From contig NZ_RCIH01000002.1 of the NCBI RefSeq assembly GCF_003675855.1, positions 169,654-233,653 of the forward strand: a stretch of DNA of 64,000 bases, read 5' to 3'. Source of the DNA: Halostella salina. Lineage in GTDB: Archaea > Halobacteriota > Halobacteria > Halobacteriales > Natronoarchaeaceae. Positions 1 to 8,690 of the stretch are shown one piece after another (the stretch's first letter is position 1; every line of letters starts with the position of its first letter). The notes beneath the pieces were generated by a model, which ran no database searches, was not told the origin of the DNA, and saw only the letters and a list, made by a program, of their open reading frames with translations. Position numbers and translations under genes: made by a program.

Positions 1-1
1 C

Positions 2-55
2 GACGACCGCATCATCGAGGTGCGCTACATCCAGCTGAACGGCGTCGAGGAGTAG
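2..55 (+). CDS. 3' end of an unidentified gene
   Basis: An open frame enters from the left edge and ends at TAG, giving the tail DDRIIEVRYIQLNGVEE. The residue mix and codon use look like coding sequence. Too little is present to name the product; the family would be settled by the upstream sequence. Confidence 0.5.
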   Translation, partial: DDRIIEVRYIQLNGVEE

Positions 56-95
56 CGGGGACCGAGCGTGTCGAAGCGGCCGCGGCCGGGCCGCT

Positions 96-350
96 TCAGC
101 GTCGGAGTCTGTCGAGGAGGCCGGCGTCGCGGTCGCTTCTGTCGTCGTTCGCGGTTCGCGCTCGCTCGTCTAGCAGTCGTTCGTAGCGCGCTATCACCGC
201 CTGCCGCCGCTTTCGCTCCTGATCCAGCGCCTGTTCGAGCGCGGCGATCCGGGCGCGGAGCTGTGCGGTCCGGGCGCGGCCGGCGACGCTCCCGGCGGGC
301 GAGGTGCTGTCTCGGTGGCGTTCGGGTGGGGGTGGCTGGTTCGCTGCCAT
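96..350 (-). CDS. small coiled-coil protein
   Basis: An 84-residue protein. A Pro-rich start is followed from about residue 25 by a long charged helix with heptad-like spacing (QLRARIAALEQALDQERKRR), and it ends in a short acidic-basic tail. This layout suggests a coiled coil; no catalytic motif or membrane segment is visible. The first ATG of the frame is at 362, but the ATG at 350 (MAANQ) gives a more natural start. It lies convergent with the gene entering from the left edge. Function unknown. Confidence 0.5.
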   Translation of the reverse strand: MAANQPPPPERHRDSTSPAGSVAGRARTAQLRARIAALEQALDQERKRRQAVIARYERLLDERARTANDDRSDRDAGLLDRLRR

Positions 351-443
351 GCGTCTCCTCATGTGTGACAGAGTACCAAAGAACCCCAGCAGACGGGCGT
401 CAGTCGGTCGTATGACGGGGGTCCCGCCGTCAGGTCCGTCCGC

Positions 444-1706
444 TTACTCGCCGAGATGCTCCAGCACGGCGTCGGTGTCGTTCGGCACCGGTTCGGGGTC
501 GCCGCCCGCCTCGGCGGCCGCGTCGGGGTCCTTCAGCAGGTGGCCCGTCGTGAGGCAGACGACCGCCTCGTCGTCGCCGACGACGCCCGCCTCGCGGAGT
601 TTCCGGAGGCCGGCGACCGACGCCGCGCTGGCCGGTTCGACGCCGACGCCCTCCGCGGCGAGGTCGCGCTGGGCCTCGGTGATCGCCTCGTCGGAGACGG
701 CGACGGCGGTGCCGCCCGTCTCGCGGATGCCGGGCAGGGCCTTCGGGGCGTTGACGGGGTTGCCGATCCGGATCGCCGTCGCGCGGGTCTCGACCTCGTC
801 CCAGCGCTCGGTGTCGTCCCAGCCGTGCTCGACCGCTTCCACCATCGGGGCCGCGCCCTCGGCCTGCACGCCGGTGAGCTTGGGGACCTCGTCCTCGGCC
901 ATCGCGCCGGCCTGGACGAGTTCGCGGAAGCACTTGTACAGCGCGGCGGTGTTGCCGGCGTTGCCCACCGGGAGGACGATCCGGTCGGGGAACCGGCTCT
1001 CGTCGTCGCGGAACTCCTCCAGGATTTCGAGGCCGATCGTCTTCTGGCCCTCCAGCCGGAACGGGTTCAGCGAGTTGAGCAGGTACGCCTCGCCGCGCGC
1101 GGCCAGGTCCTGCACGATGTCGAGGCAGGCGTCGAAGTTGCCGTCGACTTCGAGGATGCGGGCGTCGTGGAGGCTCGCCTGCGCGACCTTGCCGGCGGCG
1201 ACCTTGCCGGCGGGCAGGAGCACGAGCGTCTCAAGGCCGGCGCGCGCGCCGTACGCCGCGAGCGCGGCGCTGGTGTTGCCCGTCGAGGCGCAGGCGAGGC
1301 GGTCGACGCCCAGTTCCTGCGCGACGCGGACGCCGACGGTCATCCCGCGGTCCTTGAAGCTGCCCGTCGGGTTCATCCCCTCGTGTTTCACGCGGAGGCG
1401 GTCGACGCCGACCTCGTCCTCCAGTCGGGGAACCTCGTGGAGGGGGGTCGACCCCTCGGGCAGGGTGACCCCCTCCGCGAACGGGAGCGCGGCGCTGTAT
1501 CGCCACACCCCCCGACCCTCGAACTCGTCGAACGTCGGCGGGTCGGCGTAGCGCGCCTCCAGCAGGCCGTCGCAGTCGTCACAGCGGTACCGGATCGCCG
1601 AGAAGGGGGCGAACGACTCGCCACACTCGATGCAGGCCAGCCAGACGCCGTCCGTTGCCTCGTCGGGGACGGCCTCGGCCGCCGCCGAGAGGGTCATGGA
1701 ACTCAT
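444..1706 (-). CDS. thrC: threonine synthase
   Basis: Converts O-phosphohomoserine to threonine with PLP in the cytoplasm. The 420-residue protein opens with a zinc-ribbon-like segment, CIECG then CDDC, seen in many archaeal threonine synthases. The PLP-lysine motif NPTGSFKDRGM follows around residue 97, with the fold-type II phosphate-binding loop (PVGNAGN) further on. The frame is open up to 1817, but that would run into the neighbouring regulator gene, so I chose ATG 1706 (MSSMTL); ATG 1697 is also possible. It stands alone, with no other threonine gene next to it. Fold-type II relatives (cysteate or tryptophan-like enzymes) are less likely given the zinc ribbon. Confidence 0.9.
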   Translation of the reverse strand: MSSMTLSAAAEAVPDEATDGVWLACIECGESFAPFSAIRYRCDDCDGLLEARYADPPTFDEFEGRGVWRYSAALPFAEGVTLPEGSTPLHEVPRLEDEVGVDRLRVKHEGMNPTGSFKDRGMTVGVRVAQELGVDRLACASTGNTSAALAAYGARAGLETLVLLPAGKVAAGKVAQASLHDARILEVDGNFDACLDIVQDLAARGEAYLLNSLNPFRLEGQKTIGLEILEEFRDDESRFPDRIVLPVGNAGNTAALYKCFRELVQAGAMAEDEVPKLTGVQAEGAAPMVEAVEHGWDDTERWDEVETRATAIRIGNPVNAPKALPGIRETGGTAVAVSDEAITEAQRDLAAEGVGVEPASAASVAGLRKLREAGVVGDDEAVVCLTTGHLLKDPDAAAEAGGDPEPVPNDTDAVLEHLGE

Positions 1707-1768
1707 TGTCGGGACCAACGCGTCCGGTCGGGAAAAGCGGTCCGCTCCGGGCGAAACTCCGCGCGACG

Positions 1769-2149
1769 CTACTCGTCGCCGAACCCGTCGATGGCGGCGT
1801 GGACGCGCTCGGTCCACTCGTCCAGGGCGTCGTGGAGCCGTGTCTTCGCCTCGGGAAGCGGGGTGGCGGTGTACTGGTACACGTAGCCGCCGGGGTCCAG
1901 CAGGCGGCGCTCGCGCTCGGCCAGCCCCTTCTCCATGAGCGTCGTCAGCGACCGGTTCACGTTGCTCCGGTCCCGGTCGAGTTCGTCGGCCAGTTCCTCG
2001 ACGGTGCTGCCGGGGTGGTCCAGCAGCGCGAGGTACGTCCGCGTCTCGTGGGCCTGGATGTCGAACACGCAGGTCATGACCTCGCGGAACTCGGGGTCGG
2101 CTGTCTCCAGCAATTCGCCCATGTTCCGCGGGGGCTCGGAGTCGGCCAT
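1769..2149 (-). CDS. TrmB/MarR-like winged-helix regulator
   Basis: A 126-residue single-domain DNA-binding protein. Residues about 35-95 form a winged helix: an ETRTYLALLDHPGSTVEELA segment, then the recognition helix region DRDRSNVNRSLTTLMEKGLA, then a wing with GGYVYQYTA. The C-terminal helix (EAKTRLHDALDEWTERVHAA) probably makes the dimer. No ligand domain is present. A TATA-like box lies about 29 bases before the ATG, so the transcript is probably leaderless. It lies upstream of thrC in the same direction with a 62-base gap, but co-transcription is not shown. Its target is unknown. Confidence 0.75.
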   Translation of the reverse strand: MADSEPPRNMGELLETADPEFREVMTCVFDIQAHETRTYLALLDHPGSTVEELADELDRDRSNVNRSLTTLMEKGLAERERRLLDPGGYVYQYTATPLPEAKTRLHDALDEWTERVHAAIDGFGDE

Positions 2150-2174
2150 GCCACCCCGTTAGGTCGGACGGGGG

Positions 2175-2182
2175 TTAAAATT
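2175..2182 (-). promoter_or_regulatory. TATA-like box of the HTH regulator
   Basis: AATTTTAA on the minus strand, centred about 29 bases before the ATG at 2149. The spacing fits a haloarchaeal leaderless promoter. Confidence 0.5.
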
Positions 2183-2199
2183 CCGCATCGGTTTCGCTC

Positions 2200-2442
2200 T
2201 CACTCCGGCGATTCGACGTACCCCTGGTTCTCGATGCACCGTCGCATCTCCGCGACGTCGTCGTGCTTGTGGAGCGTCGTCGGCGTGTCGCAGTAGTACG
2301 TCTCGCCGTCGTGGCGGAGCGTCACCTCGTGAGGGGAACCGAGCAGTTCGGTTTCGAGGACGACGCGTCGCCCGTCCTCGAGCGCGTCGAGGATGGTCTC
2401 CGCGTCGAGTTCGCCCGCAGTCGCGTGGAGTGGCTCGGGCAT
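2200..2442 (-). CDS. small conserved haloarchaeal-type protein
   Basis: An 80-residue acidic protein. It begins MPEPLHATAGELDAETILDA, has a beta-rich middle (RRVVLETELLG...EVTLRHDGETYYCDTP) and ends with a helix containing MRRCIENQGYV. The frame is open up to 2535, but the upstream part is basic and unlike the rest, so I take ATG 2442. Similar short proteins occur across haloarchaea from memory, but I cannot assign a function. It is divergent from the membrane protein at 2577. Confidence 0.6.
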   Translation of the reverse strand: MPEPLHATAGELDAETILDALEDGRRVVLETELLGSPHEVTLRHDGETYYCDTPTTLHKHDDVAEMRRCIENQGYVESPE

Positions 2443-2576
2443 CGTCGGTGGCGAAGTATCGTGTTCGAGGCTAATCAGTGTTGGCGGCGGGACCTGGTAT
2501 TTAATCCTATCGGCCCTATGCGCCCGCCGCGCCACGCCGAACCAGAACTATTTGCCGGTTCGTGGTATCGGGGAGC

Positions 2577-3050
2577 ATGGCACAGCAGACAGCCACCGAA
2601 CGAAGCACCGACACGGAAACGACGGTCGCCGCGTGGCAGGCCGGCGTCCTCGCGGGCATCGGCGGCGGGTTCGTGATGGGGATCATGCTGACGATGCAGA
2701 TGACGCCGGTCATCGAGAATGCCATCCCCGCGCTGTGGGGGCTTTCAGGCGGGGCAGCGGGATGGACGATTCACATGGCGAACTCGGCCGTCTTAGGGGT
2801 CGTCTTCGCCGCGATAGCGGGCACTGCGGCGCTGTCCGACTACGGCGACTCGGTCGGGACGAGCGCGCTCGTCGGCGTCGCCTACGGCGTCGTGCTGTGG
2901 GTCGTCCTCGCGGCGGTCGTGATGCCAGTCTGGCTCGACGCCGTCGGGTTCGGCGCGGTACCGCCGCTGCCGAACTTCAACCCGATGAGCCTCGTCGGCC
3001 ACGTCGTCTACGGGGCCGTGACCGGCGCGCTGTACCCGCTGATCCGGTAG
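2577..3050 (+). CDS. four-helix membrane protein (paralogue 1)
   Basis: A 157-residue integral membrane protein. A short polar N-terminus (MAQQTATERSTDTETT) is followed by about four hydrophobic segments (near residues 20-40, 65-85, 97-122 and 135-157). The last one ends with the motif MSLVGHVVYGAVTGALYPL. The start at ATG 2577 is preceded by a TATA-like ACTATTTG about 28 bases upstream. It is clearly homologous to the next gene: both share HMANSAVLG/HVVHSALFG and LVGHVVYGxxxGA. Function unknown; the repeated HxVxxxxxG-type segments suggest a YagU- or DUF6789-like membrane family. Confidence 0.7.
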   Translation: MAQQTATERSTDTETTVAAWQAGVLAGIGGGFVMGIMLTMQMTPVIENAIPALWGLSGGAAGWTIHMANSAVLGVVFAAIAGTAALSDYGDSVGTSALVGVAYGVVLWVVLAAVVMPVWLDAVGFGAVPPLPNFNPMSLVGHVVYGAVTGALYPLIR

Positions 3051-3128
3051 TACGCCGGTCGACGTCCCGTGCTTCACGGGTCGGCGGTCACCGTGGGAAT
3101 GTGCGGCTCGTGCATCAGCGGGCTAACA

Positions 3129-3135
3129 CTTTATC
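3129..3135 (+). promoter_or_regulatory. TATA-like box of membrane paralogue 2
   Basis: CTTTATC centred about 26 bases before the ATG at 3157. This suggests the second paralogue has its own promoter rather than depending on the first gene. Confidence 0.45.
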
Positions 3136-3156
3136 GGTGGCCTAGGACTGTCGAGC

Positions 3157-3627
3157 ATGGCAACGACCGACGAAGTCGGCCTCAGGACCGAGCGGAGCAA
3201 CTCCTACGTCCTTTACGGCGCGCTCGCCGGGGTGGTCGCCGGACTCGCGTTCGGCCTGCTCATCCAGTTCCGGCTGGAGCGGATGACCGCGATCGGCGCG
3301 ATGTACACGCTCGGCGAGCCGAGCCTCTCGATCGGGTGGGTCGCTCACGTCGTCCACAGCGCGCTGTTCGGCGCGCTGCTCGGGCTTGTCGTGGACCGCG
3401 AGCCGCTCCGAACGATCGCACGCAACCCCCTGAAAAGCGCCGGCGTCGGGATCGCGTACGGGATCACCCTCTGGGCGGTCAACATCGTGTTCCTCTGGCC
3501 GCTGTGGCTCAACGGCGTCGGCCTGCCGGGCGCGCCCGAGCTGCCGTTCCTCGGCGTCATGCCGCTGGTCGGCCACGTCGTGTACGGCGGTCTCGCCGGG
3601 GCGATCCTCTCGGCGGTGCTCCAGTAG
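3157..3627 (+). CDS. four-helix membrane protein (paralogue 2)
   Basis: A 156-residue membrane protein with the same plan as its upstream neighbour: a polar head, four hydrophobic stretches and a C-terminal MPLVGHVVYGGLAGAILSAV. The two were probably made by tandem duplication; they have diverged strongly outside the conserved histidine motifs. It has its own TATA-like box. Its stop codon abuts the stop of argF on the other strand with no gap. No transport signature or cofactor motif is visible, so the function is open. Confidence 0.7.
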   Translation: MATTDEVGLRTERSNSYVLYGALAGVVAGLAFGLLIQFRLERMTAIGAMYTLGEPSLSIGWVAHVVHSALFGALLGLVVDREPLRTIARNPLKSAGVGIAYGITLWAVNIVFLWPLWLNGVGLPGAPELPFLGVMPLVGHVVYGGLAGAILSAVLQ

Positions 3628-4539
3628 CTACGCGTCGAGCAGGTGCGCGAGCAGCCCCTTCTGGGCGTGCATTCGGTTTTCCGCCTGTCGCCACACCAGC
3701 GAGCGGTCGCTCTCGATGACGGCGTCGGTGATCTCCTCGCCGCGGTGCGCGGGGAGACAGTGCATCACCGACGCGTCCGGCGCTGCGCCCGCGAGCAGGT
3801 CCTCGTTCACCTGGAACCCCTCGAAGTCGGTCATCCGCACGTCGCGCTCGTCCTCCTGGCCCATGCTGATCCACACGTCGGTGTAGATCACGTCAGCGTC
3901 CTCGACGGCCGCGACCGGGTCGTCGGTCACCGTCGGGTCGCCGCCGAGGTCGCGGGCGCGCTCGACCACGTCGTCGTCGATCCCGTACCCCTCGGGCGTG
4001 GCGACGGTGAGGTCGATATCGGTCAGCGCACAGCCGAGCGCGAACGACTGGGCGACGTTGTTCCCGTCGCCGACCCACGCCGCCGAGACGCCGTCGAAGC
4101 CGCCCTCCGTCTCGCGGATCGTCAGCAGGTCCGCGAGCGTCTGGCACGGGTGGGCGTCGTCGGTCAGCCCGTTGACCACGGGCACGTCGGCGTACTCGGC
4201 CAGCACCTCGACGTTGTGGTGCTTGAACACGCGGGCCATCAGCGCGTCGACGTAGCCCGACAGCGCTCGGGCGGTGTCCTTCAGCGGCTCGCCGCGGCCG
4301 AGCTGGATGTCGTTCTCGCCGAGGAACACGGCGTGGCCACCCAGTTGCGTCATCCCCGTCTCGAAGGAGACCCGGGTTCGCGTCGAGGGCTTCTGGAACA
4401 GCATGCCGAGGGTCCGCTCCGGCAGGTCGCGGTGCGGTTCGCCCGCGGCGAGTTGCTCCTTGTACGCCGCCCCCCTGTCGAGGACGGCCGTCAGTTCGTC
4501 CGGGGTCAGGTCGTCGACGTCGAGGTAGTTGTCGGTCAT
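3628..4539 (-). CDS. argF: ornithine carbamoyltransferase
   Basis: Makes citrulline from ornithine and carbamoyl phosphate, the sixth step of arginine synthesis. The 303-residue protein has the carbamoyl-phosphate signature KPSTRTRVSFE (near residue 50), an HPCQTLAD motif near 130 and the ornithine-loop motif HCLPAHRGEE near 260. The length matches the family. It is the last gene of the lysW-argX-argC-argB-argD-argE-argF series, 10 bases after argE. The carbamoyl phosphate must come from enzymes encoded elsewhere. Confidence 0.95.
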   Translation of the reverse strand: MTDNYLDVDDLTPDELTAVLDRGAAYKEQLAAGEPHRDLPERTLGMLFQKPSTRTRVSFETGMTQLGGHAVFLGENDIQLGRGEPLKDTARALSGYVDALMARVFKHHNVEVLAEYADVPVVNGLTDDAHPCQTLADLLTIRETEGGFDGVSAAWVGDGNNVAQSFALGCALTDIDLTVATPEGYGIDDDVVERARDLGGDPTVTDDPVAAVEDADVIYTDVWISMGQEDERDVRMTDFEGFQVNEDLLAGAAPDASVMHCLPAHRGEEITDAVIESDRSLVWRQAENRMHAQKGLLAHLLDA

Positions 4540-4549
4540 GTGTTGGCGG

Positions 4550-5593
4550 TCACGACTGCAAGCGGTCAGCGACGCGTTCGAGCACCGCGACGGCGCGGTC
4601 GAACTCGGACAGCGACAGATGTTCGTTCGGCGCGTGGTCGAGGTCGGAATCGCCCGGGCCGTACGTCGCCATCGGGCAGTCCCAGGCCCGTGCGTAGAGG
4701 TTCATGTCGCTCGTGCCGGTCTTGCGGAGCAGTCGGGGGTCGCCGTCCGCGTCGCGGATCGCGGCGCGGAACGCCCGCGCCACGTCGTTCCGGGGGTTCT
4801 CCATCACCGGCGGGATCGGCTCCTCCCAGGTGACGGTGCCCGACTCCAGTTCGCCGTCCGCAACCTCGCGGACGGCCTCGGCGGTCTGCTCGGGCGGGAT
4901 CCGGAGCTGCACGTCCATCGTCGCCTCGACGGAGAGGCCGTCGGCGGTGAACCCGCCGTCGAAGGAGACCGGTTTCGTGGTCACCTGCTCGAAGACGGGC
5001 ACCCACTCGTCCGGTTCGAACGCGTCCTCGACCCGGGACCACCAGCGGATGCCGTCCTGGATGGCGTTTGCCTCGGGACGGGACGTGTGGCCGGACTCGC
5101 TGGTAGCGACGTACGTGCCCGCGAGGAAGCCCCGATAGCCGAGCGTGATGCCGTCCCAGCCGCTCGGCTCGCCGTTGATCACGGCGTCGGGCGCGTCGCG
5201 GTCGGCGACGAGGTGGCGCGCCCCCCGCGAGTTCGTCTCCTCGCCCACGACGCCGACGAAGGAGACGCCCGTCCGCACCGCCGCAGCGGCCATCGCCGCG
5301 AGCGGGCCGGTGGCGTCGACGGAGCCGCGCCCCCAGAGGTTCCCGTCATCGTCCACCTCGACGGGGATCTCGCCGGGCACGGTGTCGATATGCGAGGTCA
5401 GCAGGACGGCGTCGTCGGCGGGCGCGCGGACGTTGCCGACCTCGTCGATCCACACGTCGCGGCCGTGGGCCTCGAAGAAGTCGGCGAGGTGCTCGGCCGC
5501 CTCGGCCTCCTCGCCCGTCGGCGAGGGGATCGAGACGAGGTCGACGAGCAGGTCGCGGGCCTCGTCGTCGGGGACGGCGGCGGTTGCGCTCAT
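4550..5593 (-). CDS. argE: [LysW]-ornithine/lysine hydrolase
   Basis: An M20-family metal hydrolase that should release ornithine from the LysW carrier (the LysK/ArgE step). The 347-residue sequence carries the metal-ligand motifs in order: SHIDTVPG (near 73), GRGSVDATGP, GEETNSRGA, and a C-terminal histidine in HAPNEHLSL. Its start overlaps the argD stop by four bases (ATGA), implying translational coupling. Carrier use is inferred from the lysW and argX genes in the same cluster; on sequence alone a free acetylornithine deacetylase cannot be excluded. Confidence 0.88.
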   Translation of the reverse strand: MSATAAVPDDEARDLLVDLVSIPSPTGEEAEAAEHLADFFEAHGRDVWIDEVGNVRAPADDAVLLTSHIDTVPGEIPVEVDDDGNLWGRGSVDATGPLAAMAAAAVRTGVSFVGVVGEETNSRGARHLVADRDAPDAVINGEPSGWDGITLGYRGFLAGTYVATSESGHTSRPEANAIQDGIRWWSRVEDAFEPDEWVPVFEQVTTKPVSFDGGFTADGLSVEATMDVQLRIPPEQTAEAVREVADGELESGTVTWEEPIPPVMENPRNDVARAFRAAIRDADGDPRLLRKTGTSDMNLYARAWDCPMATYGPGDSDLDHAPNEHLSLSEFDRAVAVLERVADRLQS

Positions 5594-6717
5594 GTGACGA
5601 CGGCCTCCATGGCGTCGACGACCTCGTCGACGTGGGCCTCGTCGACCGTCAGCGGCGGGAGCAGGCGCACGACGGTCCGGCCAGCCGGCAGCGCGAGCAC
5701 GCCGTGGTTCATCGCGAGTTCCTTCAGCGCGCGGTTCGCGCCGCGGCCGACCTCGACGCCGACTAGCAGGCCCTCGCCGCGGACCTCGCGGACCTCGTCG
5801 CCGAGCGCCGCTTCGAGTTCGGACTGCAGGTACTCCCCCATCGCGGCGGCATTGTCCGCGACGCCGTCCTCAATGACCGTCTGGACGGTCGCACCGGCTG
5901 CCGCGGAGACGACCGGGCCGCCGGAGAACGTCGAGGCGTGGGAGCCGTAGTTCTCGGCGATCCAGTCGCGACACAGCGTCGCGCCCATCGGGAGCCCGTT
6001 CGCCAGCCCCTTCGCGCTCGTGATGATGTCGGGGGTGATGCCCGCCCGCTGGCAGTTCCAGAGCGCGCCCGTCCGGCCCATGCCGGTCTGGACCTCGTCG
6101 AAGATCAGCGCCGCGCCGGCGTCCTCGGTGACCTCGCGGGCGGCCCGCAGGTACTCGGTCGAGGCGGGGTTGATCCCGCCCTCGCCCTGGACCGGTTCGA
6201 CGATGACGCCCGCGGTGTCGTCGTCGACGGCCTCGGCGAGGGCGTCGGCGTCGTCGTACGGCACGAACTCCACGTCGCCGATCAGCGGCTCGTACGGCTC
6301 CTTGTACTTGCTCTTCCAGGTGGTGGCGAGCGACCCCATCGTCCGCCCGTGGAACCCCTGCATCGTGGCGACGAGCTTCGACTCGCCCGTCGCGGCGCGG
6401 GCGAACTTCAGCGCGGCCTCGTTGGCCTCCGTCCCGGAGTTGCAGAGCCACACCTTGTCGATTGGGTCCGGTGCGGTCTCCGCGAGGCGCTCGTACAGCG
6501 CCGTCCGGGCGGCGTTGGGGTAGGACGCCTGCACGTAGGTGAGCCGCTCGAACTGCTCGGTGACGGCCTCGGTGATGGCGGGGTGGCCGTGGCCGAGCGG
6601 CACGCAGGCGTACGACGCGCCCATGTCGAGGTACTCGTTGCCGTCCTCGTCGTAGAGGTACGCGCCCTCGCCGCGCTCGATCGGGATCGGCTTCTCGGAG
6701 AAGACGAAGCCGCTCAT
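5590..6717 (-). CDS. argD: [LysW]-glutamate semialdehyde aminotransferase
   Basis: A class-III PLP aminotransferase of 375 residues. The PLP lysine is in DIITSAKGLANGLPMGA, the cofactor loop in CNSGTEANEAALKFAR, and the aspartate in LIFDEVQTGMGRTG. It should transfer an amino group to the LysW-linked glutamate semialdehyde to give LysW-ornithine. It overlaps argB and argE by four bases each, so these three genes are tightly coupled. A role in lysine synthesis is possible in some archaea; haloarchaea generally use the diaminopimelate route, so I favour arginine. Confidence 0.92.
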   Translation of the reverse strand: MSGFVFSEKPIPIERGEGAYLYDEDGNEYLDMGASYACVPLGHGHPAITEAVTEQFERLTYVQASYPNAARTALYERLAETAPDPIDKVWLCNSGTEANEAALKFARAATGESKLVATMQGFHGRTMGSLATTWKSKYKEPYEPLIGDVEFVPYDDADALAEAVDDDTAGVIVEPVQGEGGINPASTEYLRAAREVTEDAGAALIFDEVQTGMGRTGALWNCQRAGITPDIITSAKGLANGLPMGATLCRDWIAENYGSHASTFSGGPVVSAAAGATVQTVIEDGVADNAAAMGEYLQSELEAALGDEVREVRGEGLLVGVEVGRGANRALKELAMNHGVLALPAGRTVVRLLPPLTVDEAHVDEVVDAMEAVVT

Positions 6718-7613
6718 GCCTCGTCACCTCCGATTTCGTCGGCGTCGATCCCGTCGACCTGCTCGCCCTCGGCGTCCGCGCCGAGCGCGCCGGGCGTGAT
6801 CGTCGTGCCAGCGCCGTCGAGCGCCTCGACGATGGGATCGTTCCGGTTCGCGTCGGCGACGGTGACCGACGCCGCGCCGCCCTCCAGCGCCTCGGTCGCC
6901 GCCATCACCTTCTTCGTCATGAACCCCTCCGCGGCGGCCTCGACGCGCTCGAACTCGGCGGGCGTCGTCGCCGCGTCGATCAGCGTCGACTCGTCGTCGG
7001 GGTCCTCGTACACGCCCGCCACGTCCGTGAGGACGACCAGGTCCGCGCCGAGCGCGCCCGCGACGGCGGCCGCCGCGCGGTCCGCGTCGGCGTTGACCGG
7101 CGTGCCCGTCGTGGTCCCGTCCTCGGCCGCGAGCATCGGCACGGTGACGACCGGCGTGTACCCGTCCGAGAGGAGCGTCTCCAGCAGGTCCGCGTTCACG
7201 TCCTCGATCTTGCCCGAGTGGTCGCCGCGCCGGATCTTCTTCTTGCCGTCCTCGACGACCCGGACCGCGGACTTCCGCGGACCGGTGAGGAGCTTGCCGT
7301 CGACGCCGGAGAGGCCGACGGCGTCGACCCCCTCCGACTGGAGGCCGGCGACGAGGTCGGTGTTCAGCTTGCCGGGCAGCACCATCTCGAACACCTCCAT
7401 CGTCCGCTCGTCGGTGAATCGGCCGACGACGCCGCCCGGCGTCTCGACGTATTCGGGCTCCTCGCCCAGCGCTTCGAGGGTCTCGTCCACCGCGGTCGAC
7501 CCGCCGTGGACGACGACCACGTCCTCGCCGTTGGCCGTCAGGTGGGCCACGTCCGCCAGTGCGCCTTCCGGGTCGACGGCGCGCGCGCCGCCGATCTTGA
7601 CTACTACTGTCAT
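6714..7613 (-). CDS. argB: [LysW]-glutamate kinase
   Basis: An amino-acid kinase of 299 residues that phosphorylates the side-chain carboxylate of LysW-bound glutamate. It opens with the nucleotide-binding strand MTVVVKIGGARAV, contains VHGGSTAVDETLE, and has LVVLTDVAGVYEDPDD and the C-terminal TKKVMAATEALEGGA typical of the ArgB/LysZ group. It overlaps argD by four bases. The gap to argC upstream is 39 bases and holds no obvious terminator. Confidence 0.92.
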   Translation of the reverse strand: MTVVVKIGGARAVDPEGALADVAHLTANGEDVVVVHGGSTAVDETLEALGEEPEYVETPGGVVGRFTDERTMEVFEMVLPGKLNTDLVAGLQSEGVDAVGLSGVDGKLLTGPRKSAVRVVEDGKKKIRRGDHSGKIEDVNADLLETLLSDGYTPVVTVPMLAAEDGTTTGTPVNADADRAAAAVAGALGADLVVLTDVAGVYEDPDDESTLIDAATTPAEFERVEAAAEGFMTKKVMAATEALEGGAASVTVADANRNDPIVEALDGAGTTITPGALGADAEGEQVDGIDADEIGGDEA

Positions 7614-7652
7614 GGTACTGAAAAATCGGTGTCTGTCTGCGTCATTGAAAGC

Positions 7653-8690
7653 TCAGGGTGCGCCGACGGGGTGGAGCCCCTGGAACTCCAGGCCCGCCGT
7701 CTCCTCGAAGCCCAGCGCGACGTTGGCGGCGTGGACCGCCTGCCCCGCCGAGCCCTTCATCATGTTGTCGATGGCCGAGAAGACCACGAGGCGCTCGTTG
7801 CCGGGGTCCAGCTCGAAGCCGACCTCGGCGTGGTTCGTCCCGGCGACGGCCTTCGGCTCGGGGTAGCGGTAGACGCCGGAGCCGCCCGCCGCCAGCCGGA
7901 CGAACGGTTCGTCCTCGTAGGCCCCGCGGTACGCGCCCCAGAGGTCGCCCTTCGAGACGGGGTCGTCCGGGAACACGTGACAGGTCGCGGACGCGCCGCG
8001 GATCATGTCCACGGCGTGGCAGGTGAACGAGACGGACGTGCCGAGGAACTGCTCGATCTCGGCCTCGTGGCGGTGGCCGGTCGGCGCGTACGGGCGGACG
8101 ACGCCCGAGCGCTCGGGATGGGACGACGCCTCGCCGCCGCCCGCGCCGCCTTCCGAGGAGCCGACCTTCACGTCGACGACTATCTGCTCGTCACCGGAGA
8201 GCACGCCGTCGGCGAACAGCGGGTACAGCCCGAGGATCGTCGCGGTGGCGTTACAGCCGCCCGAAGCGATCAGGTCCGCGCCCGCGAGGTTCTCGCGGTT
8301 GATCTCCGGGAGCGCGTACTCGGCCTCGTCTAACAGTTCGGGCCGGCTGTGGCCGTCGTACCACTCGTCGTACTGCTCTTCGGAGTCGAGCCGGAAGTCC
8401 GCCGAGAGGTCGACGACGGTGTCGGCGGCGTCCCGGAACGCGTCGATCCGCTCCATCGAGACGCCGTGGGGCGTCGCGGCGAACAGGACGTCGACGCTCT
8501 CCAGGTCCGCGGGGTCGGAGAAGCGCAGGTCGGTCCCCCGCAGGTTCGGGTGGACCGAGCCGACCGATTTGCCGTCGTAGCTCCGGCTCGTCGCCTGGGC
8601 CACCTCGAACTCGGGGTGGCCGGCGAGCAGCCGCAGCAGTTCGCCGCCGGTGAAGCCGCTCCCGCCGACGACCGTCGCCGAGGGCGTCAC
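7653..8690 (-). CDS. argC: [LysW]-glutamyl phosphate reductase
   Basis: An NADPH-dependent reductase of 345 residues that makes the semialdehyde for ArgD. The N-terminal Rossmann motif is VVGGSGFTGGELLRLLAGHP, and the catalytic cysteine is in ASGGCNATATILGLYPL near residue 150. A substrate histidine follows in the PTGHRHEAEIEQFL segment. It overlaps argX by four bases. The family length (about 345) and the run of conserved motifs leave little doubt. Confidence 0.93.
   Translation of the reverse strand: MTPSATVVGGSGFTGGELLRLLAGHPEFEVAQATSRSYDGKSVGSVHPNLRGTDLRFSDPADLESVDVLFAATPHGVSMERIDAFRDAADTVVDLSADFRLDSEEQYDEWYDGHSRPELLDEAEYALPEINRENLAGADLIASGGCNATATILGLYPLFADGVLSGDEQIVVDVKVGSSEGGAGGGEASSHPERSGVVRPYAPTGHRHEAEIEQFLGTSVSFTCHAVDMIRGASATCHVFPDDPVSKGDLWGAYRGAYEDEPFVRLAAGGSGVYRYPEPKAVAGTNHAEVGFELDPGNERLVVFSAIDNMMKGSAGQAVHAANVALGFEETAGLEFQGLHPVGAP

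Noticed and set aside
1707..1817. Longer N-terminus for threonine synthase
   Set aside because: The extra residues are Arg-rich and overlap the HTH gene; the zinc ribbon begins soon after ATG 1706.
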